This document shows positions 24,831 through 34,091 of a stretch of DNA of 64,000 nt, piece after piece. Location of the stretch: contig CANJRG010000001.1 of the NCBI GenBank assembly GCA_947476745.1, positions 310,001-374,000 on the forward strand. The letters are read 5' to 3'. Within the stretch, counting starts at the first letter, position 1; every line of letters begins with the position of its first letter. Both the position numbers and the translations under genes were made by a program. The notes under the pieces are model-generated. The model did not search any database, was not told the DNA's origin, and saw only the letters and a list, made by a program, of their open reading frames with translations. The stretch comes from Acidimicrobiia bacterium (lineage in GTDB: Bacteria > Actinomycetota > Acidimicrobiia > Acidimicrobiales > CAIXPF01).

Positions 24831-26705
24831 TCAGTGATGGTGGTACGGGATCGACGTGACCACGGTGCCCTTGCGGAACAGCAGCCGCGCCTTGAGCACC
24901 AGGGCGCTCTGGTTGTGCAGGAGATGCTCCCACCACCGGTGCACCACGAACTCGGGGATGACCACCGTGATGGTGTCGTTCTCCCACTGACGATCGAGCT
25001 GATCGATGTAGCGCAGCACCGGACCGGTGAGCTCGCGATAGGGCGAGAACACGATCTCGAGGGTGTCCTCGAGGCCGAAGTCGCGCCACTGCTGCTCCAT
25101 CTTCTCCTGCTCCTCCTCGTTGGTGGCGACGTGCAGGGCGATGAGGTGCTCGGGCCGCAGAGAACGGGCGTAGGCCAGCGCCTCGAGCACGCCGCGGTGC
25201 ACCGACCCGACCAGCACCACGACGGTGTGGTTGACCGAGATGGCCCGCACCTCCGCCGGGGTCACGGCGAGGTTCTTGGCCAGGCTGCTGTAGTGCTTGT
25301 TGATCGAGCGGAACAGCCACACCAGGAAGGCGATGACGAAGGCCGGCAGGTACGCCCCCTCGGTGAACTTCGACACCACCACGACCAGCGCGACGACGCC
25401 GGTGGTGCACGCACCGACGGCGTTCACCACCAGGCTGGCCCGCCAGCGGGGCTCCTTGAGGCGACGATGGTGTTGCACCATGCCGGCCTGCGACAGCGTG
25501 AAACCGGTGAACACCCCGACCGCGTACAGCGGGATGAGAGCGCTGATGTTGCCCTTGAAGGCCACGATCAGGATCGACGCCACGACGGCCAGGAACAGGA
25601 TGCCGTTGGAGAACACCAACCGGTCGCCGCGATTCGCGAGCTGCCGAGGCAGGAAGCCGTCACGGGCGATGATCGAGGACAACCGCGGGAAGTCGGCGTA
25701 GGCGGTGTTGGCCGCCAGGATGAGGATGGCGAAGGTGGCGATCTGGGTGGCCCAGAACATCACGCCGCGGCTGCCGTAGACGTGCTGGGCCATGAGCGCG
25801 ATGCCGGTGGCATCGTCCTCACCACGGAACGGCTGCAGCCTCGAGGCCAGCAACGAGATGCCGAAGAAGCAGGTGCCCAGGATGCCCGCCATCCACATCA
25901 ACGTCGTGGCGGCATTGCGGCTCTCGGGCTTCTGGAAGGCGGGGACCCCGTTGGAGACCGCCTCGACACCCGACAACGCCACCGCCCCGGAGGAGAACGC
26001 CCGAAGCAGCATCAGGATCGACAGCGCCCCGACCTCCTTGGTGTGGCGCAACGCCTCCTCGCTGAGCCGCCCGTCGGCCACCATCTCGCTGACCGGGATC
26101 GGGCCGAGGTCCTTGAAGAACACCCGGTACAGACCCACCACGATCAGCAGTACCAGCATCAGGATGTAGAAGTAGGTGGGGCCGGCGAACAGCGCCCCCG
26201 CCTCCTTGAGTCCGCGCAGGTTGGCGACGGTCATCATGGCGATGCACAACAGACACAACGGCACCGCCCACGACGGCCCGAGGTTGGTGGCCGAGCGGAT
26301 GGCCAGCACACCGCCGGCGACGGACACCGACACCGTCAGAATGTAGTCGACCAGCAACGACGCACCGGCCACCAGCGACGGCATGGTGCCGAGGTTCTCG
26401 CGGCTGACGATGTAGCTACCGCCGCCGTTCGGGTAGGCGAACAACGTCTGGCGGTAGCTCGTGACCACGATCGCCAGCAGGATGCACACGATGATGGCGA
26501 TCGGCACCAGCTTGGTGAACGCCGCCACGCCGACAGCGGCCTGGGCCAACAGCACGACGAGGATCTCGTCGGTGGCATACGCCGTGGAGGAGATGGCGTC
26601 GGAGGCGAACACCGGCAGGGCGACCAGCTTCCGGATGCGCTGGTGTTGCTCCTCGGAACTCGCGATCGGGCGGCCGACGAGCACTCGCTTGAGTATGGAC
26701 AGCAT
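24831..26705 (-). CDS. APC-superfamily permease, KimA-like potassium transporter candidate
   Basis: A 624-residue transporter with about twelve membrane helices. The opening LVALPVFASDAISSTAYATDEILVVL is the conserved first helix of this APC subgroup, and FPNGGGSYIVS-type residues follow (YPNGGGSYIVSRENLG). After the last helix the C-terminal 150 residues form a cytoplasmic alpha/beta domain like universal stress proteins (VLVGSVHRGVLEALAYARSL). That layout fits KimA-type K+/H+ symporters. The two TrkA proteins encoded divergently and the same order in mycobacteria (Rv2690c-ceoB-ceoC) support a link to potassium. Amino-acid transport remains possible. Confidence 0.85.
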   Translation of the reverse strand: MLSILKRVLVGRPIASSEEQHQRIRKLVALPVFASDAISSTAYATDEILVVLLAQAAVGVAAFTKLVPIAIIVCILLAIVVTSYRQTLFAYPNGGGSYIVSRENLGTMPSLVAGASLLVDYILTVSVSVAGGVLAIRSATNLGPSWAVPLCLLCIAMMTVANLRGLKEAGALFAGPTYFYILMLVLLIVVGLYRVFFKDLGPIPVSEMVADGRLSEEALRHTKEVGALSILMLLRAFSSGAVALSGVEAVSNGVPAFQKPESRNAATTLMWMAGILGTCFFGISLLASRLQPFRGEDDATGIALMAQHVYGSRGVMFWATQIATFAILILAANTAYADFPRLSSIIARDGFLPRQLANRGDRLVFSNGILFLAVVASILIVAFKGNISALIPLYAVGVFTGFTLSQAGMVQHHRRLKEPRWRASLVVNAVGACTTGVVALVVVVSKFTEGAYLPAFVIAFLVWLFRSINKHYSSLAKNLAVTPAEVRAISVNHTVVVLVGSVHRGVLEALAYARSLRPEHLIALHVATNEEEQEKMEQQWRDFGLEDTLEIVFSPYRELTGPVLRYIDQLDRQWENDTITVVIPEFVVHRWWEHLLHNQSALVLKARLLFRKGTVVTSIPYHHH

Positions 26706-26838
26706 GCGGAAATGAGGCTAGCGCCATGCCCGCACCGTCTCCCCACCTCTGACGCTGCGTGACCGCTCCGATCGACCGATAGCATCAGGGCCGAGCCGCC
26801 GGTGCGCCCGGCTGGGCAGCGCCGAGGGAGTACCGAGC

Positions 26839-27498
26839 ATGCACATCGTCGTCGTGGGCTGCGGTCGGGTGGGGTCCGAGCTGGCCGTCACGCTGGAGGC
26901 TGCCGGGCACAGCGTGGCCGTGGTCGACAAGCGCCCGGCCAACTTCGCCCGCCTCCCCGCCAGCTTCTCCGGCCAGCTCGTCGAGGGCTACGGCTTCGAC
27001 CGCAGCACGCTCATCACCGCCGGGATCGAACGGGCCTCCGCCCTCGCCGCGGTGACCAACGGCGACAACTCCAACATCGTCTCCGCCCGGGTCGCACGCG
27101 AGAACTTCGGGATCGAACGGGTGGTGGCCCGCATCTACGACCCGCGCCGCGCGGCGATCTTCCAGCGTCTGGGCATCCCCACCGTCGCCACCGTCACCTG
27201 GGCCACCGATCAGGTGCTGCGCCGGCTGCTGCCCGACGACGCCCACTCCGAGTGGCTCGACGCCACCGGCGCCGTGGCCCTGGTCGAGCTGGCCATCCCG
27301 TCGAGCCTGGCCGGCACCAAGGTCTCCAGCCTGAACGAACCCGGCGAATGGTGGCTCACCACGATCACCCGGCTGGGCAAGGCCCGGGTGACCCAGGGCG
27401 ACCTCCTGCTGCAAGAGGGTGATATCGGACACTTCGTGGTCACGGTCGACGCACTCGACCGGCTGCGGGAACGGCTCAGCGCCGGGAAGGGGCACTGA
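26839..27498 (+). CDS. TrkA-type potassium regulatory protein (CeoB-like)
   Basis: A 219-residue protein. The RCK_N Rossmann domain (1-125) opens with MHIVVVGCGRVGSELAVTLEAAGHSVAVVDK, the GxGxxG nucleotide site and the acidic Asp that favours NAD(H). A short RCK_C-like domain follows (about 140-215). It would gate or regulate a potassium transporter by binding nucleotides. The next gene starts at its stop (overlap of one base), so the two are translated together and probably act as a complex. It is divergent from the KimA-like permease. Confidence 0.9.
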   Translation: MHIVVVGCGRVGSELAVTLEAAGHSVAVVDKRPANFARLPASFSGQLVEGYGFDRSTLITAGIERASALAAVTNGDNSNIVSARVARENFGIERVVARIYDPRRAAIFQRLGIPTVATVTWATDQVLRRLLPDDAHSEWLDATGAVALVELAIPSSLAGTKVSSLNEPGEWWLTTITRLGKARVTQGDLLLQEGDIGHFVVTVDALDRLRERLSAGKGH

Positions 27499-28160
27499 TG
27501 AGGGTCTGCATCGCCGGCGGAGGCAACGTCGGCTCGTTCATCGCCGTCGAACTGCGCGACGCCGGCCACGAGGTCCTGGTCCTCGAGCAGGACCCCACCG
27601 TCGTGGCCCGCCGCCGCCGCACCGAGGGCATCGAGTGGCGCGAGGCCGACGCCTGCGAGTATCGCTCGCTCGAAGAGGCCGACCTCGCCACCTGCGATGT
27701 GGTCATCGCTGCCACCGGCGACGACGAGGACAACCTCGTGGTGTCCCTGCTGGCCCGCCAGGAGTTCGCGGTGCCCCGCGTCGTGGCCCGCATCAACCAT
27801 CCACAGAACGAGTGGCTCTTCAACGAGACCTGGGGCGTCGATGTGGCGGTGTCCACCCCGCACCTGCTCACCGCGCTCGTCGAGGAAGCGGTGAGCGTGG
27901 GCAGCCTGGTCCGTCTGCTGCAGCTCGAGGGCGGCCGAGTCAGCCTGGTCGAGGTCACCCTGTCGGCGGACTCCCCTGCCAACGGCAAGACCCTCAAGGA
28001 CCTCGCCCTGCCTCGTGACGCCACCTTCGTCGCCGTGGTACGCCGCCAGCACGTGATCGTGCCCCGCGGCGACACCGTGCTCGAGGCCGGCGACGAGGTC
28101 ATGGCGCTGTCGACCCCCGACGTCGAGCCGGCGGTGCGCCAGCTGCTCACCGGCCACTGA
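27498..28160 (+). CDS. TrkA-type potassium regulatory protein (CeoC-like)
   Basis: A 220-residue paralogue of the preceding protein. MRVCIAGGGNVGSFIAVELRDAGHEVLVLEQD is the N-terminal nucleotide-binding motif; AATGDDEDNLVVSLLARQ and VVARINHPQNEWLF are RCK_N features. The C-terminal RCK_C domain (about 135-218) contains GKTLKDLALPRDATFVAVVRR. It is fused in translation to the upstream gene (TGATG). The pair corresponds to mycobacterial CeoB/CeoC, beside a permease as here. Confidence 0.9.
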   Translation: MRVCIAGGGNVGSFIAVELRDAGHEVLVLEQDPTVVARRRRTEGIEWREADACEYRSLEEADLATCDVVIAATGDDEDNLVVSLLARQEFAVPRVVARINHPQNEWLFNETWGVDVAVSTPHLLTALVEEAVSVGSLVRLLQLEGGRVSLVEVTLSADSPANGKTLKDLALPRDATFVAVVRRQHVIVPRGDTVLEAGDEVMALSTPDVEPAVRQLLTGH

Positions 28161-28169
28161 GGCCGGCGA

Positions 28170-28523
28170 TCAGTCGACCAGCTCGTACTCGGGGTTGATG
28201 AGCGTCAGCCGCCCCGAACGCATGCTGCAACGTCCCTTCACCTTCAGAGCGGTCCCGGCATGCACCCCGGGGATGGACCGCCGGCCGAAGAACATCGCCA
28301 GGGCGAGCCCGTGGCCGTCGTCAATGGTCACATCGATCGCCGGCGAGCCGGAGCGCGGCACGATCCGCACCGACTGCACCTGGCCGAACAGCTCGACCAC
28401 CTGACGATCGACGGCCTCGTCGATCGGGGTGCAGCCGACCGCCGCCTGACGCTCCAGCCGCTTCTCGCGATCCAGTTCGTCCGTCGACATCCGCAGCTTC
28501 TTGAACGCGTCTCGCAATGCCAC
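28170..28523 (-). CDS. OB-fold nucleic-acid-binding-like protein
   Basis: A 117-residue protein. The N-terminal third is a charged helix (MALRDAFKKLRMSTDELDREKRLE). Residues about 45-115 form an OB-fold: VELFGQVQSVRIVPR, AIDVTIDDGHGLALAMFFGRRSIPGVHAGTALKVKGRCSM and LTLINPEYELV. A similar protein (Rv2694c) lies next to ceoBC in mycobacteria, so the synteny is old. It converges with the TrkA pair, nine bases away. Nucleic-acid binding is inferred from the fold only. Confidence 0.8.
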   Translation of the reverse strand: MALRDAFKKLRMSTDELDREKRLERQAAVGCTPIDEAVDRQVVELFGQVQSVRIVPRSGSPAIDVTIDDGHGLALAMFFGRRSIPGVHAGTALKVKGRCSMRSGRLTLINPEYELVD

Positions 28524-28609
28524 GATGCGAGCCTAGGCCCGGCAGGCGGCACCGCCACGTCGGGCCCGCCACGTCGGGGCGGCGAAGGTGGCCGGGGGGC
28601 CTCCGGCGC

Positions 28610-29401
28610 TCAGACGCAGGTGAAGCCGACCTCGCCGAGGCCATGGGAGAACAGGGCCTGGACGTTGTCGCCCCGGCCGAAGCGGGTGATCTTCAGGAAC
28701 GAGCCGGACATGATGATGTGACCGGGCTGCGGGGTCACCCCGAACTCGGCGAGCTTGTTCACCAGCCAGGCCACCGAGCTGACCGGGTTGTCCATCACCG
28801 CCCGGGCCACCCCGCTCTCCTGGATCACCCCGTTCACCGTCATCGACGCGCCGACCTCGCGGATGTCGAGATCGGTCAGCCGCCGCGGGTTGCCGGCCAG
28901 CACGATCAGCCCGCACGACGCCGCATCGGCGATCGAGTCGACCAGCATGTTCGGGCCGCGCGAGCGGTAGCGGGAATCGACGATCTCGATCGAGGGCAGC
29001 ACGAAGTCGGTGGCCTGGATCACCTCGGCCACCGTGCAGCCGGGCCCGCGCAGCTCGCGGCACAACACGAACGCCAGCTCGACCTCGACCGAGGGCCGGT
29101 TCAGACGGGCCCAGTCGATCGGGTTGCCCTCGAGCACGAACCAGTCGTCGAACAGGGTGCCGTAGTCGGGTTCGGTCGCACCGGTGGCGTCCCGCATCGC
29201 CTTGGACGTCAGGCCGACCTTGTGGCCCTTCACGACGCGTCCGGCGGCGACCTTGATCTCGGTCACCGCAGCACCGATCCGGTAGGCGTCGGCCACCTCG
29301 GCCTCGGGATAGGTCTCCGAGATCGGGGCCATCGGCGTGCGGGTCAGCTCGGCCCGGTGCAGCGCCTCGGCCGCCTGGCGAACCTGTTCGTCGCTCAACA
29401 T
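28610..29401 (-). CDS. 2-keto-4-pentenoate hydratase/4-oxalocrotonate decarboxylase family protein
   Basis: A 263-residue member of the MhpD/DmpH branch of the fumarylacetoacetase-like fold. GHKVGLTSKAMRDATGATEPDYGTLFDDWF, the metal-binding Glu pair in RPSVEVELAFVL, and LPSIEIVDSRY are present. FLKITRFGRGDNVQALFSHGLGEVGF is the conserved end. These enzymes hydrate 2-hydroxy-dienoates or decarboxylate 4-oxalocrotonate in meta-cleavage of aromatics. No other meta-cleavage gene is near. The start ATG 29401 has GGGGGAGAG before it. Confidence 0.85.
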   Translation of the reverse strand: MLSDEQVRQAAEALHRAELTRTPMAPISETYPEAEVADAYRIGAAVTEIKVAAGRVVKGHKVGLTSKAMRDATGATEPDYGTLFDDWFVLEGNPIDWARLNRPSVEVELAFVLCRELRGPGCTVAEVIQATDFVLPSIEIVDSRYRSRGPNMLVDSIADAASCGLIVLAGNPRRLTDLDIREVGASMTVNGVIQESGVARAVMDNPVSSVAWLVNKLAEFGVTPQPGHIIMSGSFLKITRFGRGDNVQALFSHGLGEVGFTCV

Positions 29402-29595
29402 GGGCTGCTCTCCCCCTCGATCGTTCCGTGACGCACCCGGCAACGGCGGCCCGGACCCCGCGGGCCCGGTCGACCGCGCAGCAGGCTACCCATCGACCGG
29501 ACGGGCCGGTGGTGGCAGAACGGCCGGCCGGTGGTGGCGGCAAACCCCGGGGCGGACGCGGAAGGCACGTCGCGACGCTGTGGTAGGACTGGCCC

Positions 29596-31896
29596 ATGAG
29601 CACACGCGGTACCGCTGTCCCCCGACGGGAGGACCGCCCCTTGGTGACCACCGGCGGGCTGTTCGTCGCCGACCGGCGGCTGCCCGGCTGCGTGCAGGTC
29701 GCCTACGTGGTGTCACCGCTCGCCCACGGCCGCATCCGCCGGATCGACACCGACGCCGCCCGACGCGCCCCCGGCGTGGTCGGGGTGTTCACCGGCACCG
29801 ACACCGCCCACCTGGCACCCTTCGCCGTGCCGCGGCCGGACATCGACGCCGCCATGATCCGCCCGCTGCTGCCCACCGAGACCGTGCGCTTCGTCGGCGA
29901 GGCCATCGTCGCGGTGCTCGCCGAGACCGCCTACCAGGCCGCCGACGCCGCCGAGCTGGTGGAGATCGACCTCGAACCGCTGCCGGTGCTGGTCGACCCC
30001 GAAGAGGCGCTGCGAAGCGAGCTGCGGCTGTTCCCTGCGGCGGCCTCCAACGTGGCGCTGCACCTCGGCGCCGAGCACCTGGTGCCGGACTGGGACGGCT
30101 GCGAGGTGATCGCCGAGGTCCGGGTGGTCAACAACCGACTGGCCCCCGCCCCCATGGAGCCACGGGTCGCGGCGTCGGAATGGGTCGACGGACGCATCGT
30201 GCACTACAACGCCGGACAGGGCGCCCACCCGATCCGGGCCGCGCTGGCCCGCACCTACGGGCTGGCACCCGAGCAGATCCGCGTCGTCACCCGCGACGTC
30301 GGCGGCAGCTTCGGCGCCAAGAGCGTGCCCCACCCCGAGGAGCTGCTGCTGCCGTTCCTGGCCCAGCAGGTGGGCCGGCCGGTCATGTGGGTCCCGCCGC
30401 GCAGCCAGGACATGAACGGCCTGCACCACGGGCGCGGCCAGGTGCAGTACCTGCGCATCGGTGGCGGCCGCGACGGCCGGATCCACGCCTACGACGCCGC
30501 CATCGTCCAGGACGCCGGTGCCTACCCCGCCGGTGCCACCGGGCTGCCGTCCAACACGCTGGCCATGCTGACCGGCTGCTACGACATCCCCACCGCAGGC
30601 TTCCGATCGGACTCGGTGCTCACCAACACCACCCCGACCGGGGCCTACCGCGGGGCCGGCCGCCCCGAGGCCGCCGCCGCCATCGAACGGGCCGTGGACG
30701 TGTTCGCCGCCGCCGTCGGCCTCGACCCGGCCGAGGTGCGGCGACGCAACCTCATCCCCGCCGACCGCTTCCCGCTCACCACCCTCGGTGGCATGTCCTA
30801 CGACAGCGGCGACTACGCCCGGGCGCTCGAGACCGCCCTCGACGCCGCCGGCTACGAGCAGCTGCGGGCCGAGCAGGCCCGGCGCCGCGCCGAGGGCAGC
30901 ACCCGCCTGCTCGGTATCGGCCTGGCCACCTACGTCGAGCGGACCGCCGGCGTGGCCCGGCCCGAGTACGGAGCGGTCGAGCTGCGGCCCGACGGCAGCC
31001 TGTTCGCCACCACCGGCTCGTCGCCCTACGGGCAGGGCCACCACACCGCCTGGGCCATGCTCATCGCCGATCGCACCGGCGTGCCCATGGACCGCATCGA
31101 GATCTTCCATGGCGACACCGACCTGGTGCCCCGCGGCGGGATCACCGGCGGCAGCCGCTCGGTGCAGACCAACGGCGTAGCAATGTGGCGCGCCGCCGGT
31201 CTGCTGGTCGACGCGGCGAAACAGATCGCCGCCGAGCTGCTCGAGGCCAACCCCGAGGATCTCGTGCTCGACACCGAGCGCGGCCGCTTCCATGTGGCCG
31301 GCACCCCGACGATCGACGTGGACTGGGCGGCGATCGCCACCGAGCTCGCCGCCCGTACCGATCCCGACGCGAACCCCGGCAGCTCCCACCGGCTGCTGCA
31401 CGCCGAGAGCGACTTCGATGCAGAAGGCCCGACCTTCCCCTTCGGGGCGCACGTCGCCGTGGTCGAAGTCGATGCCGAGACCGGCAAGGTGACCCTGCAA
31501 CGCCTCATCGCCGTCGACGACGCCGGGGTGATCCTCAACCCGCTGCTCGCCGACGGGCAGGTCCACGGTGGGCTCGCCCAGGGCGTGGCCCAGGCCCTGC
31601 TCGAAGGCGTGGTCCACGACCGCGACGGCAACCCCCTCACCGGCAACTTCACCGACTTCGCGGTGATCTCGGCCACTGAGCTGCCGATGTTCGAACGCAT
31701 CGCCATGGAGACCCCCACCCCACGCAACGAGCTCGGCGCCAAGGGCATCGGCGAATCCGGCACGGTGGGCGCCACCCCCGCGGTGCAGAACGCCGTGGTC
31801 GATGCCCTCGCCCACCTCGGCGTCCGCCACCTGGACCTGCCGCTCACCCCCGAGACGGTGTGGCGGGCCCTGCAGGCCGCAACCGGATCCCGCTGA
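29596..31896 (+). CDS. xanthine dehydrogenase-family molybdopterin subunit (CoxL form II-like)
   Basis: A 766-residue large subunit of a molybdenum hydroxylase. The aldehyde-oxidase a/b hammerhead domain covers about 12-120; the molybdopterin domain follows with VTRDVGGSFGAKS, the active-site loop AYRGAGRPEA (form II type, unlike the AYxCSFR of true CO dehydrogenase), GSSPYGQGHHTAW, GGSRSVQTNG and the C-terminal NELGAKGIGESGTVGATPA with the catalytic Glu. It should hydroxylate an aldehyde or N-heterocycle. The Fe-S and FAD subunit genes that normally accompany it are not adjacent, so it must use partners encoded elsewhere. Confidence 0.9.
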   Translation: MSTRGTAVPRREDRPLVTTGGLFVADRRLPGCVQVAYVVSPLAHGRIRRIDTDAARRAPGVVGVFTGTDTAHLAPFAVPRPDIDAAMIRPLLPTETVRFVGEAIVAVLAETAYQAADAAELVEIDLEPLPVLVDPEEALRSELRLFPAAASNVALHLGAEHLVPDWDGCEVIAEVRVVNNRLAPAPMEPRVAASEWVDGRIVHYNAGQGAHPIRAALARTYGLAPEQIRVVTRDVGGSFGAKSVPHPEELLLPFLAQQVGRPVMWVPPRSQDMNGLHHGRGQVQYLRIGGGRDGRIHAYDAAIVQDAGAYPAGATGLPSNTLAMLTGCYDIPTAGFRSDSVLTNTTPTGAYRGAGRPEAAAAIERAVDVFAAAVGLDPAEVRRRNLIPADRFPLTTLGGMSYDSGDYARALETALDAAGYEQLRAEQARRRAEGSTRLLGIGLATYVERTAGVARPEYGAVELRPDGSLFATTGSSPYGQGHHTAWAMLIADRTGVPMDRIEIFHGDTDLVPRGGITGGSRSVQTNGVAMWRAAGLLVDAAKQIAAELLEANPEDLVLDTERGRFHVAGTPTIDVDWAAIATELAARTDPDANPGSSHRLLHAESDFDAEGPTFPFGAHVAVVEVDAETGKVTLQRLIAVDDAGVILNPLLADGQVHGGLAQGVAQALLEGVVHDRDGNPLTGNFTDFAVISATELPMFERIAMETPTPRNELGAKGIGESGTVGATPAVQNAVVDALAHLGVRHLDLPLTPETVWRALQAATGSR

Positions 31897-31910
31897 GCCC
31901 ACCAAGCCCG

Positions 31911-31937
31911 GCAAACCCGGCAAACCCGGCAAACCCG
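31911..31937. repeat. three tandem copies of GCAAACCCG
   Basis: Perfect nine-base units at 31911-31919, 31920-31928 and 31929-31937 sit between two converging genes, followed by CCCGCC-aagcc-GGGCGGG, which could form a terminator hairpin. Confidence 0.8.
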
Positions 31938-31953
31938 CCAAGCCGGGCGGGTC

Positions 31954-32811
31954 CTACGCCCGCTCCGAGGACAGCACGGCGACCGGATCTGCGGTGAGCG
32001 GGACGCCGGGTGACACCGCGGGGCGACGCGCCGCCCGCCACCGTCGCCACTCGCCGTCGATGAGCAGCGACAGGCCGAGCAGCGCCAGTGCCACGATCCC
32101 GTCGAGCCACCAGTGGTTCCCGGTGGCCGACACCGCCACCAGCGTCAGCACCAGATGCAGCAGGAACACCCACCGCCACCGGCTCGTCCCCGCGGCGACG
32201 ATGCCGAAGGACACCACCGCGGCCCACGCCACGTGGATCGACGGCATGGCCGCGAACTGGTCGGACACCCCGGTACCGACCGGGCCGTACACCGACAGCC
32301 CGAACCCGGCGGCGAGATCGATGTAGCCGAGGTCGGGCAGGAACCGCGGCGGCGCCACCCGCACGAAGCGGATGAACAGGCAGAACCCGGTGACCAGTAC
32401 CAACGCATTGCGCCAGCGCGGGTAGGCCTCGCGGTGCCGGACGAACAGCCACACCAGGAACGCCAGCAACGCCGGCACGTGCGCGATGGCGTAATAGGCG
32501 TTCAGGAACCGACCCAGCCACGACGCCTGCAATGCCAGGTGCTGCAGCGCCAGCTCCGAGGGCAGGTGCAGCCGGTGCTGGAAGCGGTCGATCCAATGCG
32601 CCCGCTCGAGCGCCCCGGTCGTGGTGGCCAACGGCAGCATCCGGGCCAGACGCCAGATCGAGTAGAGCCCGGCCAGCAGGCCCAGCTCGTGCGCGGCGGG
32701 CAGCACGGCGTCGCGCAAGCGGCCCGGCGGCAGCCGGCGCAGCACGACGACGACCAGGGCACACAGCAGTGCCAGCACCGCCCCCTGTCGCCACGTCGGC
32801 CAAGCCATCAC
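31954..32811 (-). CDS. membrane PAP2-type phosphatase
   Basis: A 285-residue integral membrane protein with about six helices. The three phosphatase motifs are present: RFVRVAPPRFLPD in place of KxxxxxxRP, MPSIHVAWAAV (the PSxH motif) and SATGNHWWLDGIV (the SRxxxxxHxxxD equivalent, with catalytic His and Asp). The subgroup resembles inositol-phosphoceramide synthase/AUR1-like PAP2 proteins, which act on phospholipids at the membrane. ATG 32811 or the next codon can start it. It sits between a molybdenum hydroxylase and arsJ without an obvious link. Confidence 0.85.
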   Translation of the reverse strand: MMAWPTWRQGAVLALLCALVVVVLRRLPPGRLRDAVLPAAHELGLLAGLYSIWRLARMLPLATTTGALERAHWIDRFQHRLHLPSELALQHLALQASWLGRFLNAYYAIAHVPALLAFLVWLFVRHREAYPRWRNALVLVTGFCLFIRFVRVAPPRFLPDLGYIDLAAGFGLSVYGPVGTGVSDQFAAMPSIHVAWAAVVSFGIVAAGTSRWRWVFLLHLVLTLVAVSATGNHWWLDGIVALALLGLSLLIDGEWRRWRAARRPAVSPGVPLTADPVAVLSSERA

Positions 32812-32852
32812 CGAACAGCGTGCCCACCCGGCGTCCGGCGATCAAGCGGAAC

Positions 32853-34091
32853 TCAGTCGCCGCCCTCCACCGAGGCGAGCGACACCGTCAGGCCCTGCGG
32901 CAGCGGGGGTAGTCGACGGGCCACCGCCCAGGTACCCGCCACGAACAGCGTCGAGCCCCACAACGCCAGGCCCAGCCCGCCCGTCAGGTAGAGCACCCCC
33001 GACAGCAGCGTGCCCACCAGACGGCCGGCGGCGTTCGCCGAGTAATAGAAGCCCACGTCGAGAGCCACCTCGTCGTCGTCGGAGTAGGCCAGGATGAGGA
33101 ACGAGTGCAGCGACGAGTTCATGGCGAACACCACGCCGAACACGATCAGGCCACCGACCACCGCGGCGCCCACCGCCACCTCGGCGGAGACCGCCGCGGC
33201 GATCACCACCGTCACCACACCGAGCGCCGCTGCCCAACGGCGGGTCGCCCGCACCTCGTCGAGCGCGGCACCGCCCCGGCTCAACAGGCGAGGGGCCGCC
33301 GACTGCACCACGCCGTACCCGATCACCCACACGGCCAGGAAACCACCGACCTGACGGTCCGACCAGCCGAAGCGGTCGGCCAGGAACACCGGCAGGGCCA
33401 CCACGAACCAGATGTCCCGCGAGCCGAACAGGAAGAACCGCGCCGCGGACAGGCGGTTGATGGTCGGGGACTTCGACAGCACCGAGCGCAGCGGCGCCTT
33501 CTTCTTCGACTTGCCGATGTCCTCGTCGAGGAAGATCACCAACGCCACCGCGGTCACCGCCAGCACCGCGGCCATGGCCCACAGGGCCCGGTCGTAACCC
33601 AGCGAGGACAGCAGCGCAGCACCGAGGAAGAACCCCACCCCCTTCAGGGCGTTCTTCGAACCGGTCAACACCGCCACCATCCGGAACAGCGCACCGTCAC
33701 CGGTACCCGCCACGACCTTGACCGCGCTCTTCGAGCTCATCTTGGTCAGGTCCTTGGCGATACCGGACAGGGCCTGCGCCGCCATCACGTAGGCCACCGC
33801 GACCCACTGCCGCCAACCCGGCTGCTCGAGGGTGAGCGCGGCCAGCGCCACGATCTGCAGCACCAGGCCGGCCACCAACGTCTGGTTCAGACCCCGCCGC
33901 GAGCCGACCCACCCGCCGAGCAGGTTGGTGAGGATGCCCATGAACTCGTAGGCAAGGAACAGCAGGGCGATCGCCACCGCCGAGTAGCCCAGCTGGTTGA
34001 AGTGCAGCAGCACCAACATCCGCAGGGCGCCGTCGGTGAGGGTGAAGGTCCAGTACCCGGCGGTGACCAGGCCGTAGTTGCGCAACCTCAT
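32853..34091 (-). CDS. arsJ: ArsJ, organoarsenical (1-arseno-3-phosphoglycerate) efflux permease
   Basis: A 412-residue MFS transporter with about twelve helices, opening [37 protein letters not shown], the typical ArsJ start, and containing [16 protein letters not shown]. ArsJ exports 1-arseno-3-phosphoglycerate, which GAPDH makes from arsenate and glyceraldehyde-3-phosphate; the product falls apart outside. It overlaps the GAPDH gene by four bases, the known arsenate-detoxification pair. It is the last gene of an arsRC-gap-arsJ operon. Confidence 0.93.
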   Translation of the reverse strand: MRLRNYGLVTAGYWTFTLTDGALRMLVLLHFNQLGYSAVAIALLFLAYEFMGILTNLLGGWVGSRRGLNQTLVAGLVLQIVALAALTLEQPGWRQWVAVAYVMAAQALSGIAKDLTKMSSKSAVKVVAGTGDGALFRMVAVLTGSKNALKGVGFFLGAALLSSLGYDRALWAMAAVLAVTAVALVIFLDEDIGKSKKKAPLRSVLSKSPTINRLSAARFFLFGSRDIWFVVALPVFLADRFGWSDRQVGGFLAVWVIGYGVVQSAAPRLLSRGGAALDEVRATRRWAAALGVVTVVIAAAVSAEVAVGAAVVGGLIVFGVVFAMNSSLHSFLILAYSDDDEVALDVGFYYSANAAGRLVGTLLSGVLYLTGGLGLALWGSTLFVAGTWAVARRLPPLPQGLTVSLASVEGGD

